Source: Paracraurococcus lichenis
GTDB taxonomy: Bacteria > Pseudomonadota > Alphaproteobacteria > Acetobacterales > Acetobacteraceae
DNA: 51,946 nt
NCBI RefSeq assembly: GCF_030657435.1
Contig: NZ_JAUTWS010000043.1
Coordinates: 1-51,946, forward strand
Reading direction: 5' to 3'
Below the pieces are notes generated by a model, which was not told where the DNA came from, made no database searches, and saw nothing but the letters and a program-made list of their open reading frames with translations. Shown here piece by piece: positions 1 to 7,948 of this stretch. Numbering within the stretch: the first letter of the stretch is position 1; each line of letters opens with the position of its first letter. Position numbers and translations under genes: made by a program.

Positions 1-132
1 GAGAACAGCTACCTGCAACGTGGTCGCCCGCTCAGCGAGGCCCGGTTGCTGCACGAGGTCGGGCCTGATGGCACCGCCGTGCGCGCCCTGCGCGAGCGGT
101 TGAACTTCGACTCCGGCTATCTCAGCCGCCTA
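1..132 (+). pseudogene. Fragment of a MarR-type HTH regulator (MarR/GNAT type)
   Basis: The reading frame is open from the first base. It encodes the recognition part of a MarR-like winged helix, with the pattern LxxRLNFDSGYLSRL that is typical of bifunctional MarR/GNAT regulators (family knowledge). Homology stops abruptly after the YLSRL motif near base 130. There the sequence passes, in another frame, into a copD-like fragment. The acetyltransferase half is absent, so this is a remnant whose 5' part lies outside the window. Confidence 0.5.
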
Positions 133-133
133 T

Positions 134-292
134 TTCCGGCTGACACCGGCACTGGTGGCGCGTGCCCCCGGGGCTGGGGCCCGATTGGCTCGTTCGGTCG
201 CTGCGGAGGCAGTTGTTGCCGTGCTGGTGCTCTACGCGGCCGCCGAGATGGTTTCGACCTCACCCCCGGGCCCCACACACCGCATGCACTGA
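134..292 (+). pseudogene. C-terminal fragment of a CopD-like copper resistance membrane protein
   Basis: Frame 2 from base 134 reads LTPALVARAPGAGARLARSV, then a hydrophobic stretch, then a TSPPGP tail and a TGA at 290-292. This matches the end of the CopD family: a last loop, one transmembrane helix and a proline-rich C-terminus. Only about 52 residues remain and there is no start codon. The fragment is fused out of frame to the MarR-like fragment, which marks an old recombination or deletion junction at about 130-134. Its position before dmeF fits a former metal-resistance cluster. Confidence 0.5.
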
Positions 293-346
293 GGTACATG
301 CCCTCAGGGCGGAAGCGGCATTAGGAGCACTGCGCATCAGCACACG

Positions 347-1339
347 ATGGACACTTGGCGGCACGGCCACACCTTCGGCCAGGACCGGCCCTGCGAGGGC
401 GAGCGGCGAACGCTGCTCGTCCTCCTGCTCACCGCGGTGACGATGGTCGTCGAGATCGGCGCCGGTCTAGCCTTCGGCTCCGTTGCCCTGCTCGCGGACG
501 GGCTGCACATGGGCTCGCACGCGGCGGCCCTCGGCATCAGCGCGTTCGCATACGCCTACGCCCGCCGCCACGCGGCCAGCCCACGCTTCACCTTCGGGAC
601 CGGCAAGGTCAATGCTCTCGCCGGATACACGGGGGCGGTCCTGCTCGCCGCCTTCGCCCTGGCCATGGTCTGGGAGAGCGTCGCTCGCCTGCTAAACCCG
701 GTCCTCATCGCCTTCGGCTGGGCGATCGCGGTCGCCGTGGTTGGCCTCGCGGTCAACGCCGCCTCGGTTCTGCTCCTCGGTGTCCACGACCACGGGCATG
801 ACCATGGCCACCATCACGGCCATGACGACCACGACCATGGTGACCATGGGCATCATGACCACGATCACGACCACCATGGTCACGGGCATGACCTGAACCT
901 GCGCGCGGCCTATCTCCACGTCATGGCCGACGCGCTGACCTCGGTGTTGGCTATCGCAGCCCTGCTGGCGGGCCTGTTCCTCGGCGCGTGGTGGATGGAC
1001 CCGCTGATGGGCTTCCTCGGCGCCGCGCTGGTGACCCGCTGGTCCTGGGGTCTGCTCCGGGACACAAGCCGCATCCTGCTCGACTACCAGGCGCCGGAAC
1101 CGGTCCTGCGGGCGGTGCGCGAGGCCGTCGAGAGCGTGGGCGACAACCGTCTGTACGACCTGCACGTCTGGTCGGTGGCGCCCGGCGTCTACGCGGCCGC
1201 GCTCGGCGTCGTCACTCACACGCCCCGTCCGCCAGAGCACTATAAGGCGCTCATTCCGGCGGGGCTCGGCGTGGCCCACGTCACGGTCGAGGTGCAGGAG
1301 TGCCGGGAAACGCCGATCGTGCACGGCCGGGCTGCCTGA
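347..1339 (+). CDS. dmeF: CDF family Co(II)/Ni(II) efflux transporter DmeF
   Basis: This 330-residue inner-membrane protein exports divalent metal by proton antiport and is a cation diffusion facilitator. The N-terminal HGHTFGQDRPCEGERRTLL is the DmeF signature. There are about six hydrophobic segments. The two metal-site helices carry ADGLHMGSH (near residue 50) and HVMADALTS (near residue 190). Between helices 4 and 5 lies a very His/Asp-rich cytosolic loop (about residues 146-182, bases 782-892) that probably buffers metal. The C-terminal cytosolic domain (about 240-325) includes DLHVWSV, as in other CDF proteins. The ATG at 347 is used because the conserved family start follows at once, although the nearest AGGAG (322-326) is about 20 bases away. 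dmeR, the usual partner, is not seen here. No decay is visible, in contrast to its metal-resistance neighbours. Confidence 0.93.
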   Translation: MDTWRHGHTFGQDRPCEGERRTLLVLLLTAVTMVVEIGAGLAFGSVALLADGLHMGSHAAALGISAFAYAYARRHAASPRFTFGTGKVNALAGYTGAVLLAAFALAMVWESVARLLNPVLIAFGWAIAVAVVGLAVNAASVLLLGVHDHGHDHGHHHGHDDHDHGDHGHHDHDHDHHGHGHDLNLRAAYLHVMADALTSVLAIAALLAGLFLGAWWMDPLMGFLGAALVTRWSWGLLRDTSRILLDYQAPEPVLRAVREAVESVGDNRLYDLHVWSVAPGVYAAALGVVTHTPRPPEHYKALIPAGLGVAHVTVEVQECRETPIVHGRAA

Positions 1340-1638
1340 GGGCAGGATGCCGAGGATACTGCCCTTCGCCAGCGGCTTCGATGGCGCGGGCGGTCCACAG
1401 GCAGCGCCAGGCGGCGCAGAAGCGCAAACAGGGCCCCTGAAGCGCCTTCCCGTGGGCAGAATCTTGGGTGGTGGCATTATCCAGCTCATGGGTCGCCGGA
1501 CCATCAGGCGTCGGGGATTGGGCCGCACGATGCCGAGTGACCGCGCCGGGCCAGGCGAGAGCCTCCCCGTCTGTCTCGCCCTCGCGCCCATGCTGCGTCC
1601 CGTCCGCCATCGGACGCCTCCATACCGGTCGGGCCCAT
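1340..1638. other. Intergenic, no gene recognised
   Basis: Both strands can be read through here, but none of the reading frames shows a family I recognise. The minus-strand promoter at 1639-1669 points into this stretch, so a lost target gene may once have lain here. Confidence 0.4.
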
Positions 1639-1669
1639 CTAATGGGACCTACAGCGACTGTAGGTTCAA
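1639..1669 (-). promoter_or_regulatory. MerR-type metal-responsive promoter with operator dyad
   Basis: On the minus strand a -35 box TTGAAC (1669-1664) and a -10-like CATTAG (1644-1639) are separated by 19 bases. The elongated spacer is the hallmark of promoters activated by MerR-family regulators such as CueR, ZntR and HmrR. The spacer is filled by the perfect dyad CCTACAG-CGA-CTGTAGG (1648-1664). A second site with the same core lies at 2207-2237. The gene it drove on the minus strand is no longer recognisable. The His-rich gene at 1771 lies on the other side, divergent. Confidence 0.6.
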
Positions 1670-1770
1670 GGGTCCCGAGCATGTTGTGCCCGCATTGCGT
1701 CCCGGCTTCGCCACGGACGCGCCATGGTGGCTACCCATGTTTGAGGTGCATCAGAACGGGAGGAACCGTC

Positions 1771-2034
1771 ATGCGCCGGGTTACAGCTTTCGTCACGCTT
1801 GCTCTGCTTGCCGCACTTCCAGCCTGCGCTCAGCCGTATCACCACGGAGCGCCTCCTCAGCGGGTTTACGGCTACGGCTACGGGGCGGCTCCATACGCGG
1901 TCGCGCCGCGGCCATGGGGGTATGGTGGGCACCACAACTACGTTGCGCCGCGACACCATCACCACCAGCCGCACTATCACCATCATGGCGGTAGCCACCA
2001 CGGGCATCACGGCGGTCATCGCCGCCGATACTGA
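1771..2034 (+). CDS. Small His-rich exported (possible lipoprotein) metal-binding protein
   Basis: An 87-residue protein begins at an ATG preceded by GGGAGGA (1759-1765). Residues 1-20 form a signal peptide (MRR, a hydrophobic core, then LPACAQ), which would allow either signal peptidase I or lipoprotein processing at the Cys. The rest is low-complexity: a Tyr/Gly/Pro-rich middle, then a C-terminal half packed with His (HHHHQPHYHHH and GGSHHGHHGGH). Such composition suggests periplasmic metal binding. It lies about 100 bp from a MerR-type operator and 430 bp after dmeF, which supports a role in metal handling. No named family was recognised, so the function is inferred from composition and context only. 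Confidence 0.7.
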   Translation: MRRVTAFVTLALLAALPACAQPYHHGAPPQRVYGYGYGAAPYAVAPRPWGYGGHHNYVAPRHHHHQPHYHHHGGSHHGHHGGHRRRY

Positions 2035-2190
2035 GCCTTCGCCACGGAGCGGACAGGCAGCATGACGTCCAGGAGGACCAGTACAACCGGCCGCATCCTC
2101 CGGAAAGCGGGCGACGATGGCGAAGCGCCGGTCGCCCTCGAAGCCCCAGCTTGCCTCCTGCCGTCCGATGCCGGTGCCGACGCCAGCATC
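2035..2190 (-). pseudogene. Fragment of a CzcA-type RND heavy-metal efflux pump
   Basis: The minus strand encodes GIGRQEASWGFEGDRRFAIV followed by ARFPED. This matches the very conserved RND segment (GGREAGxVFEGDRRFDIVVRLPE) of CzcA/CusA pumps. After PED a change of frame is needed to continue with a LPVRSVA-like segment near 2045. Only about 50 of more than 1000 residues remain, so this is a relic. It lies just downstream, in its own direction, of the MerR-type promoter at 2207-2237, the expected place for a metal-efflux target gene. Confidence 0.5.
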
Positions 2191-2206
2191 GGGCCGAATT
2201 AGTCGC

Positions 2207-2237
2207 CTAACAGGACCTACAGCGACTAGGGTCTCGA
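2207..2237 (-). promoter_or_regulatory. Second MerR-type promoter, same core as the one at 1639-1669
   Basis: The minus strand shares the string TAG-TCGCTGTAGGTCC-NN-TTAG with the 1639-1669 site, with -35-like TCGAGA (2237-2232) and -10-like TGTTAG (2212-2207) again 19 bases apart. The dyad is imperfect here (ACCTACAGCGACTAGGGT). It sits between a MerR-type regulator remnant and a czcA remnant, both on the minus strand. Confidence 0.5.
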
Positions 2238-2260
2238 GCGCGAGCTTGGCCGCAAGCGCA

Positions 2261-2520
2261 TCATTTCGTGACGGCGTCCTCTGCCACGGCATGGGCGGCC
2301 GAAAGGCAGTGGCCGTGGTCATGGTCGGCGATCGTCTCGAGAACGCGGCACTCGGCGGCGGGGCCCTCGCCGCAGCCCGTTCCCACCAAGCGGGCAAGCT
2401 CACCTTGTAGACCCGATAAACGGCGGAGCTTGGCATCAAGCTCGGCCAACTGGGCGACGGCCAGGGCGTGGGCCCGCTCAGGGGCGACTGGCTGCTCGCA
2501 ACCGGCCAAGGAATAGAACT
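2261..2520 (-). pseudogene. C-terminal remnant of a MerR-family metal regulator
   Basis: The minus strand encodes a long dimerisation helix (HALAVAQLAELDAKLRRL), then GLQGELARLVGTGCGEG, then AECRVLETIADHDHGHC. This is the metal-binding C-terminus of CadR/ZntR/HmrR-type regulators, with conserved Cys and His. The N-terminal winged helix is not found upstream in any frame, so the gene is truncated at about 2520. It fits the two MerR-type promoters nearby and probably once controlled them. Confidence 0.55.
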
Positions 2521-2923
2521 CCATGAGGTACTGAAGGCCGCGGGCAACCGCCTGCTCATGCCGAACAGCGCGTGGCGGGAGAGCGGCATCGATCTCCGTC
2601 CCGCTGACATCCGGCGCAGCAGGACGCCAGAAGGGTTCTCGACCGTCTGCACCGCTTACCGACGTAGTCACCGGATGGCGGGGATAATGAACCAGTGGCT
2701 GGAGGGCAGTCCGGCTGTGGACCTGTCGGCGGTCGTCATGCGCGTGGCTGCGGGTCAGACGCCTGATTCGGACGGTGTCTGAAGATCCAGAAGGGCGAGC
2801 TTCAGGCGCCACAGCTATGACGTAGCAAGATGCACCGAGGGCTTGCTCTACAGGAGATACGCCCGCTCTCGACCGCGAACACGCGGCCTTGCCCAGGCGT
2901 CGCGTGCGCTTCAGGATGCCGCT

Positions 2924-3541
2924 ATGGAGACGGACGCCGAGCGCATCATCGGGCTGTACCGGCGTCACGCCCGCACCTGGGTGGCCGCGCGGGAAGACTG
3001 GCCGGGGAAGGCGCCGATGGAGGTGGGCTGGCTCGACAGGTTCCGTGCTCTGTTGTCCTCGCTCCGGCCCGCTGTACTGGATCTCGGCTGCGGGTGCGGC
3101 GAACCAATCGCCCACTACCTCGTCGAGCGGGGATGCGACCTGACCGGCGTGGACTCGGCACCGGAGATGATCACTATGTGCGAGGCCCGCCTGCCCGGGC
3201 AATCGTGGCGCGTCGGGGACATGCGCACCTTATCCCTGGACCGCCGCTTCGACGGCATCCTCGCTTGGGACAGCTTCTTCCATCTCTCCCACGAAGACCA
3301 GCGCCGCATGTTCCCGGTTTTCCGTGTGCACGCGGCGCCGCGCGCCGCGCTTATGTTCACGAGCGGGCCTGAGCACGGCGTGGCGATGGGCACGCTTCGC
3401 GGTGAGCCGCTGTACCACGCGAGCCTTGACGGCGCCGAGTATCGAGCCCTACTCAACGGGAACGGATTCGTCGTCGTGGCGCAGGTGAATGAGGATTCGA
3501 CCTGCGGTGGCCGCACGGTCTGGCTCGCGCAACTGCGATAG
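2924..3541 (+). CDS. Class I SAM-dependent methyltransferase
   Basis: A 205-residue protein. Residues 43-55 hold the SAM-binding motif I VLDLGCGCGEPIA, followed by GCDLTGVDSAPEMI (acidic residue of motif II) and WRVGDMRTLSL (motif III region), then a DGILAWDSFFHL segment. This is the Rossmann-like fold of small-molecule methyltransferases; the substrate is unknown. The frame is open further upstream to 2843, but the ATG at 2924 (METDAERI) fits the family's usual N-terminus. The SD there is weak (CAGGA, 9 bases upstream). No operon partner is evident. Confidence 0.85.
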   Translation: METDAERIIGLYRRHARTWVAAREDWPGKAPMEVGWLDRFRALLSSLRPAVLDLGCGCGEPIAHYLVERGCDLTGVDSAPEMITMCEARLPGQSWRVGDMRTLSLDRRFDGILAWDSFFHLSHEDQRRMFPVFRVHAAPRAALMFTSGPEHGVAMGTLRGEPLYHASLDGAEYRALLNGNGFVVVAQVNEDSTCGGRTVWLAQLR

Positions 3542-3599
3542 ACACGAGCCGAAGGCACCCGACGCCGACTGGGATGTGGGTACCGAGCGTTAGGTTTGG

Positions 3600-3760
3600 A
3601 TGGTTCTGGGCAGGGGGCAGGAAAGCTTGCTCGCCAAACCTGTCCTCATCGAGATCGCAAATCGGCATGGGCGTAGCCGAGCGCAGGTCATCATCCGCCA
3701 CCTCCTCGTGTGGGCACCATCGTCATCCCGCAGCGGCATCAGAGGCGGATGTGTCCGCCG
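3600..3760 (+). pseudogene. Fragment of an aldo/keto reductase
   Basis: The plus strand reads SLLAKPVLIEIANRHGRSRA then QVIIRHLL, which matches the aldo/keto reductase segment (VLxEIAxRHGxSxAQVxLRW). The next expected motif, GTIVIPxS, is found as GTIVIPQR in a different frame from 3710. A frameshift therefore lies near 3700, and the N-terminal barrel is missing. Confidence 0.5.
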
Positions 3761-4310
3761 CGCGCGTGTCAGCCCGGCGAGCACGGAGACCTGTTGGAAA
3801 TCCGTTGCCAAGCGCGAACTGTAGGGGAAACAAGAGATGAGTTCAGCGCGATTTGTAAGGGAAATGCCCTAAAATCTGGGCAATCTCAGTGGCTTGCAGA
3901 CGCTGAATCGCGCGGGCGCGAAGAGAAAGAATCTGGTACCGCCGAGCACTTTGGCGGACATCGCACCTCGCCCGTCGGGGAAGCTGCATGATGAGCGGCA
4001 GCCCCCTACCTGATTCGGCTGATTACGAAGCTGGCATCCGCTTTGGGGATGGATGAATTTACCCGCGCGCGCAGTCTCATGAACGGGGGACCATCCCCTG
4101 TCTCGCAATGGTGCTCGAGCGACTCGAAGCGTCTGGTCCCTAGCGATCAGGTCGTGGCCATTGTCCGGGCCCACTGCAAAGGGGAACGCTTCGCTTGAGC
4201 GGATGCGGTCCGGTTGGTGCTGCCCTTCCACATTCGCGGAACTGCGCCCTCCAGCCGAGTGCCCTACGTCCCCCTAGACAAGCAAGCATGCTTCCTCCGT
4301 GGCCGTGCCG
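3761..4310. other. Intergenic, no gene recognised
   Basis: About 550 bases with only short, unconvincing reading frames on both strands. No repeat or terminator stands out. Confidence 0.4.
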
Positions 4311-5573
4311 CTACTGCGGAAACAGTTCGGCCTCCTGCGCGTGGCGGCGCCGGGATGTAAGGATCCAGAGCAGAACCGCCCCTGAACTACAGGCTACACC
4401 CAGCGAGCAAACACCTGGCCAGCCTGCCTGCGCGTAAGCGGCCGTCGAGGCAATCGCGCCGGTGGCGCTGCCCAGGGAATAGAAGACCATGTACATCCCA
4501 ATGAGGCGCCCGGCCGCCTCAGGCCGCTGGGACACCAGCAGGCTCTGGTTCGTCACATGCACCGCCTGGACGGCGAGGTCGAGGAGGATCACGCCACCCA
4601 CCAGCCATGCTAGCGAGACCGGCAGCATCGCGAGAGGAAGCCAGGACAGCAGCATGAGGCCAAGAGCAAGGCCTGTGATCGTGGTCCCGAGCCCTCGGTC
4701 CATCAGCCGCCCCGCGCCGCCCGCAGCCAGGGCGCCGACCACGCCTGCGAGTCCGAGAAGGCCCACCTGAGCATGTGACAGCATGAAAGGCTCCCTTCCC
4801 AGCGGCAGTGCCACGGCCGTCCAGAAGGTGCTGAACGTCGCGAAGATCAGGAACGCGAAACCTGCCCGCACGTGGAGGTTCCTGTCGTGCCGCAGCAACG
4901 TCACCATGGAGCGGAGCAACCCTGCGTAGGTAATCGGGGCCATCGTCTCCGGCTCCCGCGGCAGGGCGCGGAATAGCAGCGCAGCCATGGCCATCATGGC
5001 GCCCGCGGAGGTGAGGTAAACGGCCCGCCAACCCGCCACGTCAGCGATGAAGCCCGAGAGAACCCTTGCCACAAGGATCCCTGTCACCACGCCGCTGGTG
5101 ACAAGCCCGAGCGCGCGGCCACGCTGCTCTGGCGCCGCGAGGGACGCCGCCAAGGCGACAAGAACCTGAACCACGACGGCCAGCAAACCGACCATGCCCG
5201 CCGCGACGAGAAACAGCGTCCGGCTGCCAGCGAAGCCTGCCACGAGGAGAGCGGCGGCCGAGAGGGTGAACTGCCAAAGAGCGAGGCGCCGTCGGCTGAG
5301 CAGGTCGCCAAGCGGCACGATGAACACCAGGCCCAGCCCATAGCCGACCTGCGTGACCGTTCCGACGATGCCGACGCTCCCGAGCGGAATCCCGAGGTCG
5401 GTCGCGATGGCCTCCAGAAGCGGCTGGGCATTGTAGACATTACCGACCGCCAGACCGCAGGCAGCCGCCAGAAGGAGGGTCAGTCTCGGCGACAGGCCGG
5501 GAACACGCGGCTTCTTTGCGGGTTCGTGCTCGCCCGTGGCGCTGGTTGCCTGCGCCGTTTGTCCGCCGTCCAT
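4311..5573 (-). CDS. MFS transporter (drug/arabinose-exporter-like)
   Basis: A 420-residue protein of twelve predicted membrane helices. The loop 2-3 motif A is visible as PLGDLLSRRRL, and a motif-C-like GLVTSGVVTGILVARVLSG lies in helix 5. GNVYNAQPLLEAIATDLG near the N-terminus is typical of the YnfM-like exporter group. The start at 5573 has AGGAGA about eight bases upstream; further upstream the frame runs into the divergent regulator. It is divergently transcribed from an HxlR regulator at 5674, and two near-identical repeats lie in the shared promoter. The regulator probably represses this exporter in response to a small electrophile or drug, but that is inferred from arrangement alone. 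Confidence 0.88.
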   Translation of the reverse strand: MDGGQTAQATSATGEHEPAKKPRVPGLSPRLTLLLAAACGLAVGNVYNAQPLLEAIATDLGIPLGSVGIVGTVTQVGYGLGLVFIVPLGDLLSRRRLALWQFTLSAAALLVAGFAGSRTLFLVAAGMVGLLAVVVQVLVALAASLAAPEQRGRALGLVTSGVVTGILVARVLSGFIADVAGWRAVYLTSAGAMMAMAALLFRALPREPETMAPITYAGLLRSMVTLLRHDRNLHVRAGFAFLIFATFSTFWTAVALPLGREPFMLSHAQVGLLGLAGVVGALAAGGAGRLMDRGLGTTITGLALGLMLLSWLPLAMLPVSLAWLVGGVILLDLAVQAVHVTNQSLLVSQRPEAAGRLIGMYMVFYSLGSATGAIASTAAYAQAGWPGVCSLGVACSSGAVLLWILTSRRRHAQEAELFPQ

Positions 5574-5590
5574 GAGAGGATCTCCTAATT

Positions 5591-5648
5591 TAGTCCTATC
5601 ATGAGACCAGACGACGAGCGGCTGATCTAGTCCTATTATGGAACCAGA
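5591..5648. promoter_or_regulatory. Two 21-bp direct repeats, likely HxlR operators
   Basis: TAGTCCTATCATGAGACCAG (5591-5610) is repeated as TAGTCCTATTATGGAACCAG (5628-5647), both followed by A, with 37 bases between starts. They lie between the divergent MFS and HxlR genes. The second copy contains the ATG at 5638, which argues that the regulator starts further downstream. Likely binding sites for the HxlR protein (inference). Confidence 0.6.
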
Positions 5649-5673
5649 TGAGGTCAGGAGCGGTGGTGCCGGA

Positions 5674-6135
5674 ATGGTGAAGCGACTGAGCATGAGCGAC
5701 GCGGAATGCCCGGTGGCGCGAGCATTGGATGCCATCGGGGACTGGTGGTCGCTGCTGATCGTCCGTGATGCCTTTGATGGCGCCCGGCGGTTCAGCGAGT
5801 TCCAGAAGGGTTTGGGGATTGCCAAGGGCATCCTCAGTGGACGCCTTCGGCATCTGGTGGCCGTTGGCGTGCTGGAGCAGGCACCAGCATCGGACGCAAG
5901 CGCCCACGGAGAGTACGTGCTGACTGAGAAGGGGCGCTCGCTCTTCCTGGTAATCGTGGCCCTGCGTCAGTGGGGCGAGGCGAACCTCTTCGCACCGGAC
6001 GAGCGGCATTCGATGCTTGTGGAAGCCGACGGCCTCACCCCGGTGCCGCCCATCGAACTCCGTTCATCCGCCGGACAGAAGCTGGATCCGCGTAACACAA
6101 GGGTCAGAAAAGTGGGCCAGTCCCTGGAACGGTAG
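5674..6135 (+). CDS. HxlR-family winged-helix transcriptional regulator
   Basis: The protein carries the HxlR family hallmarks: an N-terminal Cys in SMSDAECPVARAL, then GDWWSLLIVRDAFDGARRFS, FQKGLGIAKGILSGRLRHLV (recognition helix) and a wing ending in YVLTEKGRSLF. The C-terminal tail from about residue 115 is not conserved. I chose the ATG at 5674, which has AGGAG at 5656-5660. The in-frame ATG at 5638 lies inside an operator repeat and would add 12 residues. Divergent from the MFS exporter. The Cys makes thiol-based sensing possible, as known for YodB/HypR-type relatives. Confidence 0.85.
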   Translation: MVKRLSMSDAECPVARALDAIGDWWSLLIVRDAFDGARRFSEFQKGLGIAKGILSGRLRHLVAVGVLEQAPASDASAHGEYVLTEKGRSLFLVIVALRQWGEANLFAPDERHSMLVEADGLTPVPPIELRSSAGQKLDPRNTRVRKVGQSLER

Positions 6136-6344
6136 TGCCCGCCGTAAACCCCCGCGGCTTTGATCAGCCCTAAACATCAGGCGCAGAGCCGCATGCCTAA
6201 CCACGACGCCGTTAAGTGAATAAAAGACTTCATTCCAAAGGTTCACACCACCGCTGTCGACCAAGGCGGATCTTCGAACTGGGCGGCCTTGAGCTTCCTC
6301 TGCTGAAGAGGAGATGCAAAATAGTTTGGGAGGAACCTGCTTTG

Positions 6345-7064
6345 ATGTCTGCATCGTCTAATGCTGCCCAGAAGTTCGACCCGGCACGGGCCAACGAGTA
6401 CCAGGCCCAGAGCCGCATTGCCCTGGCGGGGTACGACGCCTGCCATGAACTGTCCGCCTGCATGCTCACCGCGACGCTCGGCGCCGGAAGCGCGGCCCGC
6501 GTCCTCGTCCTCGGCGCGGGAGGCGGTGCGCAAGAGATTGTCACCGCGGGCCGGTTGGAGCCGAACTGGCGCTTCACAGCCGTGGACCCCTCGGCACCGA
6601 TGATGGACATCGCGCGCGCGAATCTGGAGCAGAAGGGGCTGGCCGCACGGACCGACATCCATCTCGGCTATGTCGATGACCTTGCGCCGGATCAGATCTT
6701 CGACGCTGCGACCCTGATCGGGGTGCTCCATCATCAGCCAGGCGAGGAAGCGAAGCGTCAACTCCTGCGATCCGTTGCGAGCCGCCTTCGGCCGGGCGCT
6801 CCGCTGATCCTTGCAGGCAACCGCTACGCCTACACGAGCCAGCCGTTGCTCCTGGCCGCCTGGGGTGAACGCTGGCGCATGCAGGGTGCAATGGCCGAGG
6901 AGGTGCAGGCCAAGCTCGGTAAGATCCTCGAGGGGGCCGATCCTCCTGCCTCCGAGGAGGTTGTTGCCGAACTTCTGGCTGATGCAGGTTTCGAACAGCC
7001 GACCTGGTTCTTTTCGAGCCTGTTCTGGGGGGCATGCTTGGCGAAGCGCGCCACTACCACCTAG
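6345..7064 (+). CDS. Class I SAM-dependent methyltransferase
   Basis: A 239-residue protein with ARVLVLGAGGGAQEIVTAG (motif I, about residues 48-66), WRFTAVDPSAPMMDIA (motif II) and DAATLIGVLHHQ (motif IV region), then a C-terminal segment ending in FWGACLAKR. The substrate is unknown; the layout resembles small-molecule or quinone-type methyltransferases. The ATG at 6345 has GGGAGGA at 6328-6334. The in-frame sequence upstream to 6216 is not protein-like. It stands alone between the HxlR gene and a convergent NTF2-like gene. Confidence 0.87.
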   Translation: MSASSNAAQKFDPARANEYQAQSRIALAGYDACHELSACMLTATLGAGSAARVLVLGAGGGAQEIVTAGRLEPNWRFTAVDPSAPMMDIARANLEQKGLAARTDIHLGYVDDLAPDQIFDAATLIGVLHHQPGEEAKRQLLRSVASRLRPGAPLILAGNRYAYTSQPLLLAAWGERWRMQGAMAEEVQAKLGKILEGADPPASEEVVAELLADAGFEQPTWFFSSLFWGACLAKRATTT

Positions 7065-7222
7065 CCTAGCCCTGGAGGAGGGCTCACCGCGCCCGTATCG
7101 GTTTGCTCACTCTTTGGCCTGCGGTAGCCCCGCCACGGCTGCTACCGCAACAGGCGGCACGGAGCGGCCCATGTCTGCTTTCCGGAAAGCCACGACGACG
7201 TCTGCATGTCCGATTTGGGCGC

Positions 7223-7783
7223 TCAAGGGACTTCCGGTTCCTCCCACCCGCCTCGGGCCAGACTGGCCGCCTGCGACAGGCTGATGCCCTTGACGAGCGG
7301 GTCGGCGTGGCGGTGTACCAGCCTCCAGCCCTTTCCGTCGCGGCGGTAGACGAGTGTGACGCGCAGGTGCCAGTCCTGTGCCGGTAAGCCGCCGACCTCG
7401 ACGTGGGCATGTTCGATGAGGGCGAGCACCACCATGTCCTGGGAGCCATACGCCTCGACCAGCTCCACCTGGAGGGTGCCGTTGCGGAAGAAGCGTCCCA
7501 TCGCCGCTATGCGCTCGGGGGTGTACTCAGGCCCGCGAGAGGGCGTTCCTCCGAAAGGCGACATCAGGGTGAAGTCGTCGGAGAGCGCGACGAGGGCCGT
7601 GTAGGCGTCCGCATCGCCGCGTATCAGGGCGGCGTTTGACAGTTGCGATAAGCGGAGCAGATCCTCGACCTGGCCTCCCGCCCACGCGGTTGCCGAGGCA
7701 GGCGCCGGGTTGGCCGGTACTGATTCCGGTGAGGGACCGGGGCCGGAGTTCTCAGTTTCAGAAGGTGGACGTGATGCAGGCAT
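7223..7783 (-). CDS. NTF2/SnoaL-like (DUF4440-type) protein
   Basis: A 186-residue protein. The first 45 residues are Pro/Ser-rich and variable. The rest is a cone-shaped NTF2-like domain: LSQLSNAALIRGDADAYTAL, then DDFTLMSPFGGTPSRG, a middle beta sheet, and a C-terminal VTLVYRRDGKGWRLVHRHAD that is typical of DUF4440/SnoaL proteins. Members act as isomerases, hydratases or ligand binders, and no catalytic role can be assigned here. The start at 7783 has GGAGGA about eight bases upstream. Confidence 0.8.
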   Translation of the reverse strand: MPASRPPSETENSGPGPSPESVPANPAPASATAWAGGQVEDLLRLSQLSNAALIRGDADAYTALVALSDDFTLMSPFGGTPSRGPEYTPERIAAMGRFFRNGTLQVELVEAYGSQDMVVLALIEHAHVEVGGLPAQDWHLRVTLVYRRDGKGWRLVHRHADPLVKGISLSQAASLARGGWEEPEVP

Positions 7784-7948
7784 CTCAGTCGCTCCTCCGT
7801 TCGACGGGACGAGTGCTCGCCGCTCCACCACCATCAGGACACACTTTGGCTGGCCATGGCGACATTGATTTGGTCGCAGCCGATGTCGGGCTTGGCTGCC
7901 GCGACTAGCCGATACCCAAGCCAGCGCGATGACCGTCTTGAGGATCTC

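Noticed and set aside
782..892. CAC/CAT/GAC-rich repeat resembling a satellite
   Set aside because: It is the His/Asp-rich loop of DmeF and stays in frame, so it is a coding feature rather than a DNA repeat element.
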